A stretch of DNA of 64,000 bases. It comes from Gibbula magus. Taxonomy: Eukaryota; Mollusca; Gastropoda; Trochida; Trochidae. The stretch is taken from NCBI GenBank assembly GCA_936450465.1, contig OW388299.1, forward strand, positions 44,461,386-44,525,385, written 5' to 3'. The position numbers were made by a program, and so were the translations under genes. Below, piece after piece: positions 60,501 through 64,000 of this stretch. Below the pieces are notes generated by a model. The model had not been told where the DNA came from and made no database searches. It saw only the letters and a program-made list of their open reading frames with translations. The first letter of the stretch is position 1, and the number at the start of each line of letters is the position of its first letter.

Positions 60501-61326
60501 ATATATGCTCCGTTTCTCTCCACTAAATCACCCATGGGAAACTCTGTCAGCGAAATCTGTACTAAAATTACCCCCCCCCCCCCCCCCCCTTGGCCGGCGT
60601 GAGCCAATCTAAACGCTACGCAGCTTGGACCTGCGAGCCAATGACAATTCATATCACTTTGTTGAAAAGCACGCGAGGTCATTTTGTTTGCCATCTGTCA
60701 CCGGTTATCTCCATGACCATTTCCGTCTTATCCCATTGAGCAGTTTCTTTGGTTACTGACTTCGTCACGTTGGACAAGGGCGGGTAATTTTAGTACAGAT
60801 TCCCCTGATAAGGTTCCCATGGGTGATATAGAGGAGAGTAACGGAGCATATATAAAACCATGGGTAACCGAGGATGTGTCAAATCTAAGATTGCGGGAAT
60901 CACCCTGAAAATGATCCAAAAGCCCCTTATAAAAATCATATCAGAGATTATCGCACAGTGTAAATTTATCTCTACCTTTTAAAGCAAGGGGGAGTTCACA
61001 TATACTTTTCTTGTCCTATTTTTACACCCCTCCACCCTCCACCCTCCCCCCTCCCCCCTCCCCCTTCTCGTATCGAGATCAATGTTTCAGTTGCCCAATG
61101 CAACGTGCACGTCCAAAGAACACTGAATCATGATTTTCATATCGGCTGGTGATTGTCTTGATAAAATTAATCATTTTTAAACGTTATTCAAACTTATAAA
61201 CAAAATATATAAATTACCGTTTACCTGACGATAGCGCAAAATATTTTGCTTTTTCTACAGTTTCTTCTAATCTTTTACCATCAACTACACCATCTTCTCC
61301 AAAATACAGTGCAAGCGCTGAGTTTC
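42203..61326 (-). CDS. GSS: Glutathione synthetase (ATP-grasp), 12 exons recognised, N-terminal exon tandemly duplicated
   Basis: Catalyses the ATP-dependent addition of glycine to gamma-glutamylcysteine in the cytosol. Exons in transcript order: 61225-61326 and 60182-60283 (duplicate pair), 58840-59029, 55987-56062, 52126-52271, 50952-50994, 49902-49975, 48641-48805, 47735-47804, 45468-45659, 45211-45292, 43463-43652, 42203-42371. All are GT-AG with matching phases; one copy of the first exon through to the stop gives about 499 codons, slightly above the usual ~475. Diagnostic segments: [43 protein letters not shown] (glycine-rich loop), [16 protein letters not shown] (substrate-binding Arg). 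The initiator codon is not certain: the first exon needs one upstream base, so a start exon lies higher; a candidate is 62314-62382. Introns hold many transposons. Confidence 0.93.
42430..42620 (+). repeat. Telomere-like degenerate TTAGGG array (block B)
   Basis: A longer version of the 31.7 kb array in the last GSS intron: many 'ttagggtt' and 'ttgggtt' variants over ~190 bases. It is G-rich on the strand opposite the gene. Open frames through it are artefacts. Confidence 0.85.
42940..43205 (-). mobile_element. tRNA-derived SINE (family of 3250-3523)
   Basis: On the minus strand it starts with an A-box-like 'cagtggcgtggtggttagc' and B box 'ggttcgaatcccgg', then the same body as the 3.25 kb copy, ending in 'gcactggcgtt'. 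It lies in the last GSS intron of block B and is absent from block A, so it was inserted after the duplication or lost from A. Confidence 0.8.
43804..44157. mobile_element. TTAA-type MITE (block B only)
   Basis: A 354-base element with perfect TTAA at 43800-43803 and 44158-44161, in the intron between GSS exons 10 and 11. The first terminal repeat has 'cagaagcacg' in place of 'cagtagcacg'. Confidence 0.88.
44185..44795. mobile_element. CACAGGC-family element, diverged, plus TTAA MITE fragment
   Basis: Right end 'caatgacccaagggcctgtg' and left end 'gggtcattgc' resemble the 48108-48594 element, and the interior phrases 'tggcaacaagaa' and 'gataggtaaatca' are shared. Immediately after, 44800-44875 is a fragment of the TTAA MITE 3' part ending 'cgtgctacagccctt'. 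Confidence 0.65.
47359..47640 (-). mobile_element. tRNA-derived SINE (family S2)
   Basis: Matches 51719-52013 over its length ('aacaccactttcaagagt', 'atggcagggagaaagcccgc', 'gttgccgtgcccctggcggg'), ending with the tRNA-like B box 'gggattcgaaccc' on the + strand. It lies in the intron between GSS exons 8 and 9 and marks the right edge of block B. Confidence 0.85.
48108..48594. mobile_element. CACAGGC TIR element beside GSS exon 7
   Basis: Ends 'cacaggctcttgggtcattg' and 'caatgacccaagcgcctgtg' form a 20-base inverted pair. The interior has a ~28-base T tract (48533-48560). Imperfect 8-base flanks (cgtcatag / caacatag) may be a decayed target duplication. The right end lies only ~46 bases below exon 7 of GSS, on the donor side of that exon. 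Confidence 0.75.
48920..49068. mobile_element. Tigger/pogo-like MITE, 149 bases
   Basis: Ends 'cagtcagacctcg' and 'cggggtctgactg' form inverted repeats flanked by TA on both sides (48918-48919, 49069-49070). The CAGTCAGACC-type terminus and TA duplication are typical of pogo/Tigger derivatives. It lies in the intron between GSS exons 6 and 7. Confidence 0.8.
49350..49703. mobile_element. TTAA-type MITE
   Basis: A 354-base copy flanked by perfect TTAA (49346-49349, 49704-49707), with ends 'aggggcagtagcacg' and 'tgctactgcccct'. It lies in the intron between GSS exons 6 and 7. Confidence 0.9.
50095..50410 (-). repeat. R1 repeat arm, inverted
   Basis: The reverse complement matches 8213-8510: 'aaatgaaatttactccaaca', 'gttgtaaatgtgtgcagga' and 'gagtatgtgttatatgt'. 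It lies in the intron between GSS exons 5 and 6. Confidence 0.65.
51719..52013 (-). mobile_element. tRNA-derived SINE (family S2), best-preserved copy
   Basis: The minus-strand 5' end (52013 downward) reads as a tRNA-like head with A box 'tagcgcagtggttagcgc' and B box 'ggttcgaatcccgcc'. The body follows to 'ggcgttaaacccc'. It is the reference for the copies at 12548-12815 and 47359-47640. It lies ~110 bases below GSS exon 4. Confidence 0.88.
52778..53132. mobile_element. TTAA-type MITE
   Basis: A 355-base copy between TTAA duplications (52774-52777, 53133-53136). Its left end is of the 'aggcgctgtagcacg' type and its right end of the 'ctactgcccct' type, a mix of the two terminal subtypes. Confidence 0.9.
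53395..53980. mobile_element. Foldback MITE with ~80-base arms
   Basis: 'acatcgggccatataagcag' and 'gacccttgcgacaactcgaa' through 'tttctgagacagg' at 53404-53475 reappear inverted at 53896-53972. The element is about 580 bases. Target duplications are not clear. The 70-codon open frame inside the left arm is not meaningful. Confidence 0.8.
54100..54620. mobile_element. TIR element with tandemly duplicated left end
   Basis: A 127-base unit ('ttagattgcttgtattgata' to 'gagaggtttttgtggtcaat') is repeated twice from 54101. Inside it, 'cgatatcgtaagtaaaacg' and 'taggtaaaacaaacct' recur inverted at 54553-54618 as 'aggtttgttttacctacg' and 'cttacgatatcg'. A single TIR element whose left arm was duplicated explains the layout. 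Confidence 0.75.
54630..55190. other. GSS intron sequence; no second gene recognised
   Basis: Short opposed frames exist (54711-54896 minus, 54881-55078 plus) without recognisable domains. Phrases near 54670 ('ccaaaagtattctgac') and 55115 ('gtccgaatacttttcg') are loosely inverted and may be ends of another element. Confidence 0.4.
55203..55425. mobile_element. CAACTTCC-type MITE, intact
   Basis: A 223-base element with ends CAACTTCC and GGAAGTTG and a perfect 9-base duplication GAGTTCTTC (55194-55202, 55426-55434). Its arm reads 'tatttccttaataactc', an unoccupied TTAA corresponding to the site hit in the 57.4 kb copy. Confidence 0.92.
55470..55940. mobile_element. GGCTATGCTTGATTCG TIR element
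   Basis: A 16-base inverted pair ('ggctatgcttgattcg' at ~55471, 'cgaatcaagcatagcc' ending ~55938) encloses CG-rich subterminal mirrors ('cggcgtatacaccgg', 'ccggtttcaaatcaagtg', 'gcgtacgcc'). Its right end lies about 50 bases below GSS exon 3 (55987-56062). Confidence 0.75.
56290..56616. mobile_element. TTAA-type MITE, 5' truncated
   Basis: Interior and right end of the family ('cgtgctcctgccccttttaa', TTAA 56617-56620), without the first terminal repeat. It lies between GSS exon 3 and the nested transposon cluster. Confidence 0.8.
57427..58006. mobile_element. CAACTTCC-type MITE inserted in mariner
   Basis: Ends CATCTTCC and GGAAGTTG with a 9-base duplication of transposase codons (GGGTCATAG / GGGTCATAT, one mismatch; 57418-57426, 58007-58015). 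It is itself interrupted by a TTAA MITE at its 'tttccttaa'. The insertion separates the transposase halves. Confidence 0.92.
57500..57854. mobile_element. TTAA-type MITE inserted in the CAACTTCC MITE
   Basis: A 355-base element between TTAA (57496-57499) and a mutated TGAA (57855-57858), with ends 'aggcgctgtagcacg' and 'cgtgctacagcgcct'. Paralogous hosts at ~8895 and ~55274 show the empty TTAA, so the target duplication is demonstrated from within the window. Confidence 0.93.
59433..59819. mobile_element. CATCCTCG MITE copy 1
   Basis: A 387-base foldback element with ends CATCCTCGGTTACCC and GGGTAACCGAGGATG, flanked by a perfect 9-base duplication TGTCCAATC (59424-59432, 59820-59828). The terminal octamer equals that of the helicase-carrying element at 29333-29886. 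It is an original insertion, as its duplication is intact. Confidence 0.92.
60479..60876. mobile_element. CATCCTCG MITE copy 2, chimera of copies 1 and 3
   Basis: The left half carries the variants of copy 3 ('ccgtttctctcc', 'ctctgtcagcgaaat', 'ctaaacgctacgcag'). The right half, after 'gtcaccggttatct' near 60705, carries those of copy 1 ('ccattgagcagtttctttgg', 'gataaggttcccatgg'). The left flank equals that of copy 3 and the right flank that of copy 1, so there is no matching target duplication. A C homopolymer (about 60572-60590) has expanded inside it. Confidence 0.93.
61225..61326 (-). other. GSS: GSS exon 1a, tandem duplicate of exon 1b (60182-60283)
   Basis: Both exons are 102 bases, start and end in phase 1, and have intact acceptor (gattcag) and donor (gtaaac) sites. 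They differ by a single synonymous base (CTA versus CTT for Leu). Because the length is a multiple of three and the phases are symmetric, an mRNA could include 1a, 1b or both without a frame change. Inclusion of both would repeat a 34-residue N-terminal segment containing LYFGEDGVVDGKRLEE. Confidence 0.9.
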
Positions 61327-61520
61327 CTGAATCATAAAATGACGAAATTAAATGCATAGGCCTACACTATTTTTAAGAGCTTCATTTGACTGGGTTCATG
61401 TGAAGTTGTATATTTCACAGAGCTTCGCAGTCCGTTGCTAAGTCCGAAAAAGACAATTTCATCAACTGCTTCAATGAGCAATTTTATCAATCTGAGTTTG
61501 GCTAATCGCCCACATTCTCC

Positions 61521-61909
61521 AATCCTCGGTTACCCAGGGTTTTATATATGCTCCGTTTCTCTCCACTATATCACCCATGGGAAACTCTGTCAGCGAAATC
61601 TGTACTAAAATTACCCGCCCTTGGCCGGCGTGAGCCAATCTAAACGCTACGCAGCTTGGACCTGCGAGCCAATGACAATTCATATCACTTTGTTGAAAAA
61701 CACGCGAGGTCATTTTGTTTGCCATCCGTCACCGGTTATCTCCCTTGACCATTTCCGTCTTATCGTATTGAGTATTTTCTTTAGTTACTGACTTCGTCAT
61801 GCCGGTCAAGGGCAGGTAATTTGACTACATATTTCGCTGACAGAGTTTCCCATGGATGATATAGTGGATAGTAACGGAGCATATATAAAACCCTGGGAAA
61901 CCGAGGATA
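61521..61909. mobile_element. CATCCTCG MITE copy 3
   Basis: A ~389-base copy with ends 'aatcctcggttaccc' and 'gggaaaccgaggat', followed by (AAT)n. No target duplication is preserved. It is more diverged from copy 1 than copy 2 is from either. Confidence 0.88.
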
Positions 61910-62313
61910 ATAATAATAATATATTGCATTTGATAATGCGCCACATCCACCCAAATGAGTGCTCTGTGCTCTGTGACATTCTCCCCCATATATAAGTTAC
62001 TCAAGACAGCATTCTTCTAACGTAACCTCTGTTAAAAGTGCAACACTCTCTTTGCTTAAATTGAGAATCCTGATTTGTTGCAATCAGAAGCATATCAGAG
62101 ATTTGCAATCAGTGACACAAACTATCATAGATAAAGACGACTAAATCAGAGACAAAAAGTGAAAAAGTTTATTTGTAGTATTTATATCAGACATATTCGA
62201 GAGACGTATTCAAGACCCTTTACAGTCAACGGATAAGATAACCCGATAACCCGATTGATGTAAAGGCATTCTCTTCCCACAGAGGTTACTCCCTTCAGAT
62301 TTCCGATCCTACC

Positions 62314-62382
62314 CTCTGTTGTTTTACGCTTGAAATCGAGAGCAGAAGCAAATTCCCCAAGCGGCGGAAAGCTGAACTTCAT
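62314..62382 (-). CDS. Candidate first coding exon of GSS
   Basis: ATG at 62382-62380 opens a 23-codon frame (MKFSFPPLGEF...) ending at a donor-like 'gagg|gtagga' in phase 1, which is the phase the duplicated exon needs. There is no similarity I can recognise for this segment, the donor is weak, and the real start exon could lie beyond the window. Confidence 0.25.
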
Positions 62383-62389
62383 CCTCTAT

Positions 62390-63500
62390 CACTGCTTCCA
62401 AACCAATGAAAACTCATCTCTTAGCAGGCAAGTCGACCCAGTGACTTCAAAGATCTTGACATTTTACTCTTAAGGGTCTTGCTCATTAGCATATGTCCTT
62501 CGAATATGTCTAATGTAAATAACACAAATGAACTTTGTTTGGTAGTTGTCTTTGATTTGGTCTTCTTTATTTATAAGCATGTTTATGATCAATACTTTTC
62601 ACAAAATTAAACAGCATTTTTCAAGGAAAACACATTTAACGAGAAAACGTGGCAAATGCCACTTTTACAACGGCGTCGATGATTGCACAGCTATATTCAA
62701 TTGCAACCAATTAGGACACTCCTTTTGGGAAGAGAATGATGTAAAGGATGTAGACAATGTAAAATGTGATTTCATTGAAAAAAGCAGGGAAATGTTTGTA
62801 ATATATGTTTGTCCGCTAGGGGATTTTGTTAGAAACAAGAAATTCCTAATAGTAGAACAGAGACTAGGATAGAAAATCTGAAGAAAGTAGACTCTGTGGG
62901 AAGAGAATGTAACACTTTATTGTTTAACAAATCAGTCATAGAATTTATGAATATTTTAAGAAATCAAAATAAAGACGTGATCGGAGTTTCAAATTTCTTC
63001 ACGCAATTATATTTACTAGATGTGAACTACTTACAAAGGTCACGTGGGAAGAAATGACTTTAGTAGCCTCCAAATTGATGATACCTAATCTACCTTAAAT
63101 ATTATAGAGAAAATAAAGATGAAACATTGATAAAAACTCTGTCCTACCTGAAAACATGATGTAGAAAACAGTGATGTCACATTGATGAAACCTTCCCTAC
63201 CTGAAAACATGATGTAGAAATTATTTTTATTTTACCTCTATCAAATTTGCAGGAATATTGGCCAGTTCACAACACGTGATCAAAACATTTTTTTTTTTGT
63301 ACATTGATCCGCGATTCCAGCGATGAGGTCAGTTTTGTGACAGAAATTTCTGTCACTGGTCTCATCACGTGATTTGTCACGTAACTGTTTGTTTTCACAT
63401 TTGCTTCCAAGATGGCGTCAGCTGATGGATTCCCTGATTTGACACATAAGAAAAAACATACTAGAGCCTGGTGAAAAAAAACGAATTTCGGTATACACTA
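62390..63500. other. No gene recognised
   Basis: A 108-codon + strand frame (62546-62872) has no recognisable domain. A short inverted pair ('cattctcttcccacag' at 62267, 'ctgtgggaagagaatg' at 62894) suggests another ~640-base TIR element. A near-duplicate pair 'ctacctgaaaacatgatgta' lies at about 63146 and 63199. Confidence 0.45.
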
Positions 63501-63504
63501 TAAA

Positions 63505-63575
63505 ACACTTAACTACTCATGGTGAGGTCATTATGTGAAATACAAGGACTCTCGGACCTGACTCCCTCGGCGGTC
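63505..63575 (-). repeat. GC-rich repeat fragment
   Basis: The reverse complement of the right part of 3947-4062 ('tgaggtcattatgtgaaat', 'gacctgactccctcgg', 'ctgacct'). It indicates a dispersed family at both ends of the window. Confidence 0.7.
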
Positions 63576-63608
63576 TGACCTACATATATACGCCGATTTC
63601 CTCCTACA

Positions 63609-63682
63609 TGTTTCAACTTTATCCTCAGAGAGGTTTACATTACTATAATGTAAACCTCCTTGAGGATAAAGGTGAAACATGT
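63609..63682. other. Near-perfect 74-base hairpin
   Basis: 'acatgtttcaactttatcct' plus 'cagagaggtttacatta' is mirrored by 'taatgtaaacctccttga' plus 'ggataaaggtgaaacatgt', giving ~35-base arms with three or four mismatches and a 3-4 base loop. It could be a tiny MITE or a small-RNA-like hairpin. No function is shown. Confidence 0.75.
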
Positions 63683-64000
63683 AAATATTATGCCCTTCAA
63701 TTAAAGATTCAGCCCTTTTGAGATTGGCGTGTTTAATTATTCCTCCGCGAAACTTTTATACGCTTTTTAGCCAAACCAACTGGAGCATATATATGTACAT
63801 CCACATTTTGCAGTCTGGTAGCCCTTGCTATGGAACTTCAACTACATCTGTTTGGGCCCAATTTGTTTGGGCACTAAACCCTGGAAGAACTGATCCAACT
63901 AAGGCTTGGAGAGAACAGGCAATGTGAGGAGTCTCATGGTGCATAGTACACATTAGAATCCCTATTGGCTAAAGTGTTATAAGCCTTTTCATCTTGGGGA

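Larger units (their letters stand above)
59660..61740. repeat. Tandem duplication of ~1.04 kb containing a GSS exon
   Basis: The unit includes the right part of a CATCCTCG MITE, a CCCTCC minisatellite (59970-60025 and 61027-61065, with different unit numbers), the 102-base GSS exon and the left part of the next MITE. The spacing between equivalent points is 1043 bases. The two copies are nearly identical, so the event is much younger than the block A/B duplication. Confidence 0.93.

Noticed and set aside
60428..61725. Two 84-88 codon minus-strand frames starting MANKMTSR
   Set aside because: They are translations of the CATCCTCG MITE copies 2 and 3, not genes.
62546..62872. 108-codon + strand open frame
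   Set aside because: No recognisable motif and no splice context; may be chance in a possible TIR element.

Overview
The window is eukaryotic nuclear DNA. It is AT-rich, has intron-split genes with GT-AG junctions, and is densely packed with short inverted-repeat transposons, tRNA-derived SINEs, microsatellites and a mariner relic. Protein and repeat style suggest a marine lophotrochozoan, most likely a mollusc; this is inference from sequence style, not from a search.

Two protein-coding genes can be read exon by exon, and they converge. On the + strand a cytochrome P450 runs through 11 coding exons (12857-20993; 507 residues; every splice phase agrees), with a possible promoter and non-coding first exon near 6.57-6.87 kb. 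On the - strand a eukaryotic-type glutathione synthetase (GSS) occupies 61326 down to 42203 in 12 recognised coding exons. Its first N-terminal coding exon read here is duplicated in tandem, and the start codon is not identified with confidence.

Layout: 0-6.5 kb repeats and no gene; 6.5-21 kb the P450 gene with repeat-filled introns; 21-28 kb P450 3' flank and repeats; 28-36.5 kb block A, a diverged segmental duplication that carries a second copy of the last four GSS exons; 36.5-40 kb a 1.4 kb transposon-like element with a 141-bp tandem array and another TIR element; 40-47.5 kb block B, the partner of block A, holding the authentic 3' end of GSS; 47.5-61.3 kb the 5' part of GSS, with a mariner and nested MITEs in an intron; 61.3-64 kb repeats and unassigned sequence.

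The most notable structures are these. (1) A 554-bp element with ~95-bp terminal inverted repeats and a perfect 9-bp target duplication has a fragment of a RecQ-like helicase inside it (Pack-MULE-like). (2) The tandem duplication of the GSS exon has repeat junctions recording unequal crossover between two MITEs: the middle MITE is a chimera of the outer two. (3) The P450 has Gln-Asn where the I-helix acid-Thr pair is normally found. (4) The GSS C-terminal half is duplicated with open frames and intact splice sites. (5) Four transposons are nested in one GSS intron, and internal paralogues give the empty sites. Glutathione synthesis and P450 chemistry both belong to detoxification, but nothing seen here shows that the two genes are co-regulated.
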